DNA from: Methylobacter psychrophilus
GTDB lineage: Bacteria > Pseudomonadota > Gammaproteobacteria > Methylococcales > Methylomonadaceae
Assembly (NCBI RefSeq): GCF_025583945.1
Contig: NZ_JAOEGU010000029.1
Span: 1 to 49,772, forward strand
DNA: 49,772 nt
Direction of reading: 5' to 3'
A program made the translations under genes and the position numbers. Below, in pieces: positions 9,560 to 16,740 of the stretch. How positions within the stretch are numbered: the stretch's first letter is position 1; each line of letters starts with the position of its first letter. The notes under the pieces are model-generated. The model was not told where the DNA came from. It was given only the letters and a program-made list of their open reading frames with translations, and did no database searches.

Positions 9560-10006
9560 TTAGGCGTGTGTCGTTATCCATAACAATATCGTCGCTGCCA
9601 GGAGAGTGATACAAGCGGCGGCTATGTTCATTAGGCCAATACGGTTGGCGTCTTTAATAGGGTGGCTGATACGGTTTAATGAGGCGTTCACCTCTGCTTT
9701 GATCGTGGTGACCATCTCTTTTGCGCCAGCCTGCATCAACTGTTCCATTGCTGCCTTACTGGCATCGAGTGACGCATTTAAAATGCGTTCCGCCTTTTCC
9801 TTGGCATCAGTGCTCCACCGGAGTGAAATGTCTTCAAGTTCAGATTTGTACTGGTCAAGCAGGTCTTGTTGCGCTTTTTGGCTAGATTGAATCAGTCTGT
9901 TATTAAGAGTTTGTAGTATCAATATGGGGTCGTCGCGGCCCACGGCGATGCCGTGCTTTACCGCGATTTCCTTGATGATTTCTTCTATTTCTTGTTCATG
10001 GTTCAT
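9560..10006 (-). CDS. traM: TraM-like conjugal transfer protein
   Basis: A 148-residue protein in the position and size of RP4 TraM (about 145 residues), last gene of the leftward traK-traL-traM operon. Residues 1-115 are mostly charged helix suited to coiled coil, followed by one C-terminal transmembrane segment (near GLMNIAAACITLLAATILLW), so it should be tail-anchored in the inner membrane. Its ATG overlaps the stop of traL by one base (TAATG), indicating translational coupling. In RP4, TraM is needed for efficient transfer, with an unclear molecular role. The assignment rests on synteny, length and topology more than on motifs. Confidence 0.7.
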   Translation of the reverse strand: MNHEQEIEEIIKEIAVKHGIAVGRDDPILILQTLNNRLIQSSQKAQQDLLDQYKSELEDISLRWSTDAKEKAERILNASLDASKAAMEQLMQAGAKEMVTTIKAEVNASLNRISHPIKDANRIGLMNIAAACITLLAATILLWITTHA

Positions 10007-10731
10007 TACAGTACCGCTGCGCTATCCATTTGGGCAAACAACAGGTTTTTTATGATTTTAAGCCGTTGCCTGGTCATAATGGTGAGTGCCGGATTGGCGA
10101 GCGCGGCATTGAATGTTAAGCGCTCTTGCAGCAACTCTGCCAAATCTCGGCCATAGGTTTCTTCTTTAAGCGTCGGGATTTTTATAATCGCTGCAACCCG
10201 GCTTTTATTGGCGGTATAGGCCTTCATTTGTTCAAAGGTTTTGCCTTCGCTTTCTATGGCACCCCAATAGGGATTGAGCCAGACGATAAAGACGGTCTCC
10301 TGGGTGAATTGTGTGACAAGTTGTACGAACCCGTTCAAGGTATCCGTTAAAGCCTGACTCCCCGTTATAACCGTATGCACCACTAATTCATGGCCCATTT
10401 CTTGTAATAAAGCGGGGACCTGGTTGCTATTAAGGTAGTGCGAAAGCGGCACAAATGAACTGGCACCATTATCGATAATAACATCATCGGTTGTCGGAGC
10501 AATCAACTCGACCAGGGTGTCAAAGCGTCTCGGGTTAATTTCTTCATTCTCCATGATATGCAGGCGTTTAACAGCCAGCGCCTCGAAACCATGAAAGGTA
10601 GCGTTTACCGGATCAGTGTCGATACAGAGCGGCTGTTGGCCGGTGTGCATTTTGTATTGTGCGAGTAGGGCGGCTATCAGCGACTTGCCTACGCCACCTT
10701 TGCCTTGCAGAATCATATGTATTTTTGCCAT
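10006..10731 (-). CDS. traL: TraL-like ParA/MinD-type ATPase of conjugation
   Basis: A 241-residue cytoplasmic ATPase with a deviant Walker A motif at the N-terminus (LQGKGGVGKSLIAALL), plus IDTDP and VIIDNG as switch/Walker B elements. RP4 TraL is also 241 residues and begins in the same way. It sits between traK and traM with one-base overlaps on both sides (10006 and 10731), so all three genes are translationally coupled. By family it probably dimerises around ATP and positions or regulates part of the relaxosome/transfer machinery. It appears intact. Confidence 0.88.
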   Translation of the reverse strand: MAKIHMILQGKGGVGKSLIAALLAQYKMHTGQQPLCIDTDPVNATFHGFEALAVKRLHIMENEEINPRRFDTLVELIAPTTDDVIIDNGASSFVPLSHYLNSNQVPALLQEMGHELVVHTVITGSQALTDTLNGFVQLVTQFTQETVFIVWLNPYWGAIESEGKTFEQMKAYTANKSRVAAIIKIPTLKEETYGRDLAELLQERLTFNAALANPALTIMTRQRLKIIKNLLFAQMDSAAVL

Positions 10732-11114
10732 TAGATTAAGTCCTCTTTTTTTGCTATGGGATCGAAGGTAAAACCAGGTAACTCATGCGACTTTTTTGTT
10801 ATTGGTTCAGTGGTAGGGACGGTTTGTTCTTGTTCGTGGGGTTTATTGTTGCTTTCTTGTTTATTGGTTATCAGAGATTGTTTAGGCTTCAGGATTAAAT
10901 TGTTCGCATAGTTAACAAAGGTCTGATAACTAAACGTTATTTTCTTTTGGGTGTGTAGTGTTCGGTAAATTTGTTTGAGCGCCCAGCCATCCGTCATCGC
11001 TTCCTTGATGTCTTCCCTCAGCACCAGAAAGACCGCCCGATTTTTTATGCCGGTGCCTTTCTGTTTTCGCTTCGTTTCTTCCTCGGCAATCAGTTCTGTC
11101 AGTTTTTTTGACAT
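10731..11114 (-). CDS. traK: TraK-like oriT-binding relaxosome protein
   Basis: A 127-residue basic protein, first gene of the leftward operon and adjacent to oriT. Residues 1-75 contain a compact helical DNA-binding part (KEAMTDGWALKQIYRTL then SYQTFVNYANNL), followed by a Pro/Gln/Thr-rich linker and a conserved-looking tail ending FTFDPIAKKEDLI. RP4 TraK (134 residues) has the same build, binds the leader side of oriT and bends the DNA. The direct repeats at 11161-11206, just upstream of this gene, are the probable binding region. Start: ATG at 11114, with only a weak ribosome site. Confidence 0.83.
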   Translation of the reverse strand: MSKKLTELIAEEETKRKQKGTGIKNRAVFLVLREDIKEAMTDGWALKQIYRTLHTQKKITFSYQTFVNYANNLILKPKQSLITNKQESNNKPHEQEQTVPTTEPITKKSHELPGFTFDPIAKKEDLI

Positions 11115-11160
11115 GGCTATTTTCTTGTTGGGTGATGAGAATTTAGATTGATTTTATCTT

Positions 11161-11206
11161 GATATTTCCTTTATTTTTCCATGACATAGCGATATTTTCT
11201 TTATTT
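11161..11206. repeat. direct repeats upstream of oriT, probable TraK sites
   Basis: Two copies of GATATTT(C/T)CTTTATTT at 11161-11176 and 11191-11206, with one mismatch and a 30-bp period, which is about three helical turns. They lie in the AT-rich leader between traK and oriT. This matches where RP4 TraK binds and bends the DNA; the binding itself is inferred. Confidence 0.6.
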
Positions 11207-11215
11207 ATGGCGTTG

Positions 11216-11244
11216 TTGAATAGTCTAATAGAAAGTAGTAAAAT
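11216..11244 (+). promoter_or_regulatory. possible sigma-70 promoter for traJ-traI operon
   Basis: TTGAAT and TAAAAT are separated by exactly 17 bases, pointing toward oriT and traJ. Four of six and five of six bases match the consensus hexamers. It lies 200 bases before the traJ start, so the transcript would run through oriT, as in RP4. Confidence 0.45.
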
Positions 11245-11289
11245 AATCAATATATCGTAAAGTAAAAATAAATGCTATTATCTCTTTAT

Positions 11290-11356
11290 ACCGACTTTAG
11301 TCGGGGCAGGATAGGTGAAGTGCTAGCACCTGCGCAGCAGGTACTGGCACTTCACG
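11290..11356. other. oriT: RP4-type origin of transfer (oriT, nic region)
   Basis: The sequence GGGCAGGATAGGTGAAGTG at 11304-11322 is the reverse complement of the RP4 nick region (CTTCACCTATCCTGCCC). By analogy the nick lies on the minus strand between the bases opposite 11307 and 11306 (CTATCCTG/CCCC). Immediately next to it is a 19-bp inverted repeat, 11315-11333 against 11337-11355 (17 of 19 paired, 3-base spacer), which corresponds to the TraJ-binding repeat. A small hairpin CCGAC-TTTA-GTCGG lies on the other side. All elements needed for TraI/TraJ recognition seem intact. Confidence 0.93.
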
Positions 11357-11443
11357 TCAACTTATTCGCGCTACGCACTCAACGGGAATCCTGCTCTGCG
11401 AGGCCAGGCGGCTGCCGCCGCACTTTTGTTAACGGTGACTGTC

Positions 11444-11812
11444 ATGACGGAAAAGAAACCAACCAGAAAGGGGAGTACACCCATTGTTGTTCGGGTGACG
11501 CCTGATGAAAAAGCGGTAATCGAATCGTTGGCAAAGCAAACCGGACATAGCATGTCAGCGTATTTGCGTCTGCTCGGTCAGGGTTATGTGCCGAAGAGCA
11601 TTGTTGATCATGGCCAGGTGATGGAACTTGCGCGTATCAACGGTGACCTAGGGCGTTTGGGCGGATTATTAAAACTCTGGCTTAGCAATGATGCCAGGAC
11701 GGCTCAGTTTGGTGAGAGCACCTTGCGGGCGGCGCTTGCGCGAATTGAGGATACTCAGAACAAAATGCTTGAGATTATGAAGGCCGTGGTGATGCCACGG
11801 GCTGATCGATAA
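11444..11812 (+). CDS. traJ: TraJ relaxosome accessory DNA-binding protein
   Basis: A 122-residue protein, nearly the same length as RP4 TraJ (123). It contains the strongly conserved block ELARINGDLGRLGGLLKLWL followed by an (N/D)DxRTA segment, and an N-terminal ribbon-helix-helix-like part (PIVVRVTPDEKAVIE). TraJ binds the inverted repeat at oriT and recruits TraI to nic. I choose ATG at 11444 because MTEKKPTRKG aligns with the RP4 start; a longer frame from TTG at 11426 is less likely. It is followed after 27 bases by traI. Confidence 0.92.
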   Translation: MTEKKPTRKGSTPIVVRVTPDEKAVIESLAKQTGHSMSAYLRLLGQGYVPKSIVDHGQVMELARINGDLGRLGGLLKLWLSNDARTAQFGESTLRAALARIEDTQNKMLEIMKAVVMPRADR

Positions 11813-11839
11813 CTATAGCGGCTAAATTTTTTGGTTAAG

Positions 11840-14029
11840 ATGATTGCGAAGCATGTCCCTATGAAGTCGGTTAAAAAAAGCGACTTCACCAGTCTGGTGA
11901 AATATCTGACAGACGATCAGGAAAAAAACGAGCGTGTTGTCTATGCGTCGGTAACCAATTGTGAATCGATCGATTTGAGTGCGGCAGTTATTGAAGTCAC
12001 GGCCATTCAGGGCATGAATACTCGTGCCCAATCCGATAAAACCTATCACTTGATTTTAAGTTTCAGGGCTGGTGAACATCCCGATGACACCGTTTTAGAA
12101 GCACTTGAAAGCAGGATTTGTGAGGGGCTTGGCTACGGGGAGCATCAACGGGTGAGTGTTGCTCACGATGATACCGACAATTTTCACCTGCATATTGCCA
12201 TCAACAAAATTCATCCGACACGTTTAACGATTCACAATCCCTTTAATGATCATAAGACCCTTGGTAAGTTATGTGCGGCGTTGGAGTTGCAATACGGGTT
12301 GGAGCCGGATAACCATCAAGCCGTGAAGGTTGGCAGTGAAAACCGTGCCTTGGATATGGAGCATCACGCCGGGGTGGAAAGCTTGTTAGGCTGGATCAAG
12401 CGTGAATGTCTTGAGCAATTACAGGCGGCATCTTCTTGGGCCGATCTGCACCGTGTTTTACAAGAACACGGACTGGCGTTGCAGGAACGGGGCAATGGTT
12501 TAGTTATTTCTGCTCAAGATGGCTTGATGGTGAAGGCAAGTTCTGTTGCTCGTGGGCTGTCAAAAGGTAAGCTGGTTGACCGATTCGGTGCGTTCACATC
12601 TCAGGCTCATTCTCCTATTAATACCGAAGGTTCAGCTAAGAAATATGAGGCCAAGCCAGTGCGCTCGCGTAGTGATACCACTTTATTATTTGCTCGTTAC
12701 AAAAATGATCAGCAGGGAACAAGAGCAAATCGTACCCTGGAATGGCAGGCGATCAGGGCTAAAAGAGAGCGTTTAATTGCCGAGGTCAAGCGTAAGGCGA
12801 AGTTGAAACGGGCAACAACCAAGCTGGCAGGGGGTTCTAGGGTTGAAAAAAAATTGCTGTATTCAATGACTAGTCAACGCGTTAAACATGAACTGAATAA
12901 AATTAACGAACACTATAGCCGAGAGCGTGAGCGGCTAGTAAAACAGTATCAGCCCTTACAGTGGGCCGACTGGTTACGCCGGGAGGCAACCAAGGGCGAC
13001 CGAGAGGCATTGGCCGCGCTACGTGCGCGTGAGGTTGCTCAAGGTCTTAAAGGTAACACGATTGGCGCACGTGGTGGTGCGCTAAACAGGACTGGGGTTA
13101 AAGCCGATCAGGATAGTGTCACCAAAAAAGGTACCATCATTTACCGCGTCGGAGCGTCGGCCATTCGCGATGATGGTGACCGGCTTAAGGTCTCTCGGGG
13201 TGCTACACGCGAGGGCTTGGAGGCGGCATTGCGCTTGGCAATGGAACGCTATGGAAGTAACATTACTGTGCACGGCACAGTCGACTTTAAGGCACAAATT
13301 GTCAGCGTCGCGGTCACCGCCAATCTGCAATTGATGTTTACTGATTCAACATTGGAACGTAAACGACTTGCCTTGGTAATCCATTCAACGACAACCAGAC
13401 AGGAGAGTAATTATGTATCAACAGACAGAGGACGACGAACTGGAAGCGGCACTGGCGGCATTGGCTCATCCGGGCGACATGTTAACGCCGGACGTGATAG
13501 TGAACGCGAAGCCATTGGGGTCGGATTTACCGGTAAGTCCAACATTGGCAACGTTGCCGTTATCCCGCCGCCCGAAGCCCGTAACCGTTTGCGAAACTTG
13601 TCCGAACTCGGTGTGGTTCGCTTCGCCACAGGAAGTGAAATGTTATTGCCGGGTGCTGTTTCTGATCATCTGGAGCAGCCAGGAGCCCAGTCAGATTACG
13701 CATTGCGACGGCGTGTTTCTAGGGAAGGAGTAGCATCCTCGTCGTTTGCCGCGGCCGATCAGTATATTAAAGAGCGCGAACAAAAACGCCTTAAAATATT
13801 CGATATTATGGAACACAGGCGCTATAATGAAACGGACATTGGCGTTGCGTCTTTTGCCGGTGTACGACGGGTCGAGGGCGAATATCTGGCCTTATTAAAA
13901 CGCAACCAGAGCATTTTGGTGATGCCAATTGATGAAAAGACCGCTAACCGTCTGAGCCGGTTAGCAATCGGTGATCCAGTCACCTGCACGAGGATTGGAG
14001 TAGTTAAGACCAAGGGCAGAAGTCAATGA
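11840..14029 (+). CDS. traI: TraI relaxase (MOBP, RP4 type)
   Basis: A 729-residue DNA relaxase that nicks oriT and stays covalently attached to the 5-prime end. The relaxase domain is residues 1-270: MIAKHVPM start, catalytic Tyr22 in LVKYLTD, and metal-binding His116 and His118 in FHLHIAINKIHP, all at the same positions as in RP4 TraI. The central part is charged and helical. Around residues 435-515 there is an LPD7-like domain (AIRDDGDRLKVS...ALRLAMERYG). I prefer ATG at 11840 over TTG at 11831 because the family begins MIAKHVPM. The last four bases overlap traG (ATGA). The 3-prime part also encodes traH in another frame. Confidence 0.93.
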   Translation: MIAKHVPMKSVKKSDFTSLVKYLTDDQEKNERVVYASVTNCESIDLSAAVIEVTAIQGMNTRAQSDKTYHLILSFRAGEHPDDTVLEALESRICEGLGYGEHQRVSVAHDDTDNFHLHIAINKIHPTRLTIHNPFNDHKTLGKLCAALELQYGLEPDNHQAVKVGSENRALDMEHHAGVESLLGWIKRECLEQLQAASSWADLHRVLQEHGLALQERGNGLVISAQDGLMVKASSVARGLSKGKLVDRFGAFTSQAHSPINTEGSAKKYEAKPVRSRSDTTLLFARYKNDQQGTRANRTLEWQAIRAKRERLIAEVKRKAKLKRATTKLAGGSRVEKKLLYSMTSQRVKHELNKINEHYSRERERLVKQYQPLQWADWLRREATKGDREALAALRAREVAQGLKGNTIGARGGALNRTGVKADQDSVTKKGTIIYRVGASAIRDDGDRLKVSRGATREGLEAALRLAMERYGSNITVHGTVDFKAQIVSVAVTANLQLMFTDSTLERKRLALVIHSTTTRQESNYVSTDRGRRTGSGTGGIGSSGRHVNAGRDSEREAIGVGFTGKSNIGNVAVIPPPEARNRLRNLSELGVVRFATGSEMLLPGAVSDHLEQPGAQSDYALRRRVSREGVASSSFAAADQYIKEREQKRLKIFDIMEHRRYNETDIGVASFAGVRRVEGEYLALLKRNQSILVMPIDEKTANRLSRLAIGDPVTCTRIGVVKTKGRSQ
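13413..13733 (+). CDS. traH: TraH-like acidic protein nested inside traI
   Basis: A 106-codon frame entirely inside the 3-prime part of traI in a different frame. A strong ribosome site (AGGAG at about 13400) precedes its ATG, and the N-terminus is acidic (MYQQTEDDELEAALAAL). In RP4, traH is likewise nested within the traI 3-prime region in another frame and encodes a small acidic protein that stabilises the relaxosome. Position, orientation, size (RP4 TraH is 119 residues) and composition agree. The C-terminal third is Cys- and hydrophobic-rich and may not be conserved, so the functional end is unsure. Confidence 0.6.
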   Translation: MYQQTEDDELEAALAALAHPGDMLTPDVIVNAKPLGSDLPVSPTLATLPLSRRPKPVTVCETCPNSVWFASPQEVKCYCRVLFLIIWSSQEPSQITHCDGVFLGKE

Positions 14030-15939
14030 AAGACAGATTTAATAATGCGGTCGGCCCGCAGGTGCGAATCGATAAGCCAAAGTCCGGAAAGATAATACCG
14101 GTTTTGGCGGTTGTTTCCCTGCTGGCCGGTTTGCAGTCGGCGACACAATTTTTTGCCAGTGAGTTTGGCTACCAGACTCAACTCGGGGCTCACTATCAGC
14201 ATATTTATCCACCGTGGGGCATCCTGCTCTGGACCTATAAATGGGGCGGGCTGTTTCAGGCAAGTATGATGAAAGCTGGCGGGGTCGGCATAACGGTGAC
14301 GGCTGCCGCTTTGTTAGGGTTAATGGTGGCTAAGATGGTGAAGGCGAACTCGGCAAAAATAAACCCGTATTTACACGGTTCCGCGCGTTGGGCTAATCAG
14401 CACGACATTGAAAGGGCCGGGTTATTGCCACGACCAATAACAGCCTGGCAACAACTGACCGGTAAAAAAAAATGTTCAAGTGACGGCGTCTACGTGGGCG
14501 CTTGGCTGGATAAAAAGGGCATTACCCGCTATTTGCGGCACAACGGTGCTGAACATGTTCTGTGTTATGCGCCTACCCGTTCCGGGAAAGGCGTGGGTTT
14601 GGTCATCCCTACGTTGTTGTCATGGCAACACAGTGCGGTCATCACTGATCTGAAAGGTGAATTATGGGAATTGACCTCAGGCTGGCGACAACGCTATGCG
14701 CGCAATAAAGTCTTGCGCTTTGAACCGGCTTCCTTAAGCGGCGGAGTCCACTGGAATGCGTTGGATGAGATACGCCTGGCTACCGAGTACGAGGTCGGCG
14801 ATGTGCAAAATCTGGCGACCTTACTGGTTGATCCAGACGGGAAGGGCTTGGAAACCCATTGGCAAAAGACTGCCCAAGCGTTGCTGGTCGGCGTAATTTT
14901 ACACGTCTTGTACAAAGCCCGGCAGGAAGGTACCGCCGCCACCTTACCCGCTGTCGATGCCATCTTGTCTAATCCAGACCGTGATATTGCCGAGTTATGG
15001 ATGGAAATGGCTACCTACGTGCATGTACACGGCAAAAATCATCCGGCTGTCGGAACGGCTGCGCGGGACATGCTGGACAGACCGGATGAAGAAGCGGGTT
15101 CCGTGCTGTCCACTGCCAAGTCTTATCTTGCCTTATATCGCGATCCTGTGGTCCAGCGTAATGTCAGTCAATCGGAATTTCGGATTAGGGACTTGATGAA
15201 TTTTGATGATCCTGTGAGTTTGTATATCGTCACCCATCCCAACGATAAGGCAAGGTTACGGCCGCTGGTGCGCGTCATGGTCAATATGATCGTACGGCTG
15301 TTGGCCGACAAGATGGTTTTTGTTAACGGGCAACCCCAAGCCAATTATAAACATCGTCTGCTCATGATGATGGATGAGTTTCCCAGTTTAGGCAAACTCG
15401 AAATATTGCAAGAGGCTTTAGCGTTTATTGCCGGTTACGGTATCAAGTGTTATCTGATTTGCCAAGACATTAACCAACTTAAAAGCCGTGAAGCGGGCTA
15501 TGGTCATGATGAAAGTATTACCTCTAACTGCCATGTTCAGAGCGCTTTTCCCCCCAATCGTGTTGAGACGGCCGAGCATTTGTCTAAACTGACCGGTCAA
15601 ACGACCGTCGCCAAGGAACAAATCACCACCAGCGGTCGGCGCACGTCGGCATTACTTGGGCAAGTGTCCCGAACTATCCAGGAAGTGCAAAGGCCGCTGT
15701 TAACGCCGGATGAGTGCTTACGGATGCCCGGTCCGGTTAAAAGTGCTGAGGGCTTGATTGAAAAGGCGGGTGATATGGTGGTTTATGTGGCGGGTTCCCC
15801 GGCCATTTATGGCGTACAGCCTTTGTTTTTCAAAGACCCGGTCTTTAAGGCCAGGGCGGCTATTCCGGCACCGATGCTTAGCGATAAGCTCATACCGATG
15901 GTTAGCAAAGAAGATAAAGACGCGGGCATTAAGTTATGA
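14026..15939 (+). CDS. traG: TraG type IV coupling protein (VirD4 family)
   Basis: A 637-residue inner-membrane ATPase that links the relaxosome to the mating channel. Two N-terminal transmembrane segments (roughly residues 20-40 and 80-105) precede the cytoplasmic ATPase domain. The Walker A motif PTRSGKGVG has Lys188. The Walker B motif MMMDEFPSLGKLE sits near residue 450 and is followed by CQDINQLKS. RP4 TraG has 635 residues. It overlaps traI by four bases at the start and traF by four bases at the end, so the genes are translationally coupled. It looks intact, although no Trb channel genes are present in the window. Confidence 0.95.
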   Translation: MKDRFNNAVGPQVRIDKPKSGKIIPVLAVVSLLAGLQSATQFFASEFGYQTQLGAHYQHIYPPWGILLWTYKWGGLFQASMMKAGGVGITVTAAALLGLMVAKMVKANSAKINPYLHGSARWANQHDIERAGLLPRPITAWQQLTGKKKCSSDGVYVGAWLDKKGITRYLRHNGAEHVLCYAPTRSGKGVGLVIPTLLSWQHSAVITDLKGELWELTSGWRQRYARNKVLRFEPASLSGGVHWNALDEIRLATEYEVGDVQNLATLLVDPDGKGLETHWQKTAQALLVGVILHVLYKARQEGTAATLPAVDAILSNPDRDIAELWMEMATYVHVHGKNHPAVGTAARDMLDRPDEEAGSVLSTAKSYLALYRDPVVQRNVSQSEFRIRDLMNFDDPVSLYIVTHPNDKARLRPLVRVMVNMIVRLLADKMVFVNGQPQANYKHRLLMMMDEFPSLGKLEILQEALAFIAGYGIKCYLICQDINQLKSREAGYGHDESITSNCHVQSAFPPNRVETAEHLSKLTGQTTVAKEQITTSGRRTSALLGQVSRTIQEVQRPLLTPDECLRMPGPVKSAEGLIEKAGDMVVYVAGSPAIYGVQPLFFKDPVFKARAAIPAPMLSDKLIPMVSKEDKDAGIKL

Positions 15940-16454
15940 AGCGCTTCATTGTTTATGTCGGCGTGATGCTATCGATTTTTATGTTGTGCGGGCTTGCTTA
16001 TGCGACCGGTGTCCGGCTAAACACAACGCCGAGCATTCCGGTTGGCGTCTATCGGCTAACAAACGAGCCCATAGTGAAAGGTGCTTATGTGCTGTTTTGC
16101 CCGCCGCCTGCGCCAGTATTTGCTATGGCAAAAGCACGCGGATATCTGGGTGCAGGCTTTTGTCCGGGCGGCTATGGACAGCTGATGAAAAAGATTTTAG
16201 CGGTTCAGGATGATGTGGTGACTATTGGCATTGATGGTGTCGAGGTTAATGGTCAACAGTTGCCTTTGAGCGAGCCCAGCAAATTTGATGGCGGCGGCCG
16301 ACCACTGCCTGGCTATAAAGCTTCCCGGGTGTTGAATAGTACCGAAGTTCTGCTCATGTCTGACAGCAACAGGGGGTCGTTTGATGGACGTTATTTTGGC
16401 CCGATTCAGCGATCACAAATACAGGGCGTTATTCGTCCTATTTTTACCTGGTAA
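15936..16454 (+). CDS. traF: TraF conjugal pilin-maturation peptidase (S26)
   Basis: A 172-residue signal-peptidase-like serine protease with one N-terminal membrane segment. The catalytic Ser33 lies in PSIPVGVYRL, the Lys region in QLMKKILAV (about 84-92), and SDSNRGSFDGRYFGPI near the C-terminus carries the conserved Asp. In RP4, TraF (178 residues) cyclises the TrbC pilin subunit. No trbC is present in this window, so its substrate must come from elsewhere or has been lost. It overlaps traG by ATGA and completes the traI-traG-traF block. Confidence 0.92.
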   Translation: MKRFIVYVGVMLSIFMLCGLAYATGVRLNTTPSIPVGVYRLTNEPIVKGAYVLFCPPPAPVFAMAKARGYLGAGFCPGGYGQLMKKILAVQDDVVTIGIDGVEVNGQQLPLSEPSKFDGGGRPLPGYKASRVLNSTEVLLMSDSNRGSFDGRYFGPIQRSQIQGVIRPIFTW

Positions 16455-16499
16455 GCAAGCCGTTTTAAATTGCCAGATTAACCAATAAGGAGAAAGCGC

Positions 16500-16694
16500 A
16501 TGACCATGAATGATAGAGAGATTGCCGCCGCAAATGCTCTTAATGAAAAATTGACTGACGCAGAAACGAGCCCAGGCTTTGCCGTAGCGTTTGATCCAGA
16601 GGAGGCCGAGCAAGCAGGCGCCTTTGAAGAGGACGCGCTCAGTGTAACCGATGCCTTGGAAAGCAGTATCGATTGGGCTGGACGATCAGCCTGA
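16500..16694 (+). CDS. small acidic TraD-like protein
   Basis: A 64-residue acidic protein with an AAGGAG ribosome site just upstream of the ATG at 16500 (ATGACCATG; the second ATG at 16506 is possible). It sits between traF and traC, the place of traE-traD in RP4; the topoisomerase-type traE is absent. The segment [18 protein letters not shown] looks like a conserved motif of small plasmid proteins in this position. I infer a TraD-like identity from position and composition; the function is unknown. Confidence 0.6.
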   Translation: MTMNDREIAAANALNEKLTDAETSPGFAVAFDPEEAEQAGAFEEDALSVTDALESSIDWAGRSA

Positions 16695-16740
16695 CTCCGC
16701 AACTTACCCCATCGTCGCTAACCCGCAGGAGGTTATTTCA

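Noticed and set aside
11272-11505. 77-codon frame across oriT
   Set aside because: It runs through the oriT inverted repeats and the start of traJ in another frame; the DNA is explained by oriT.
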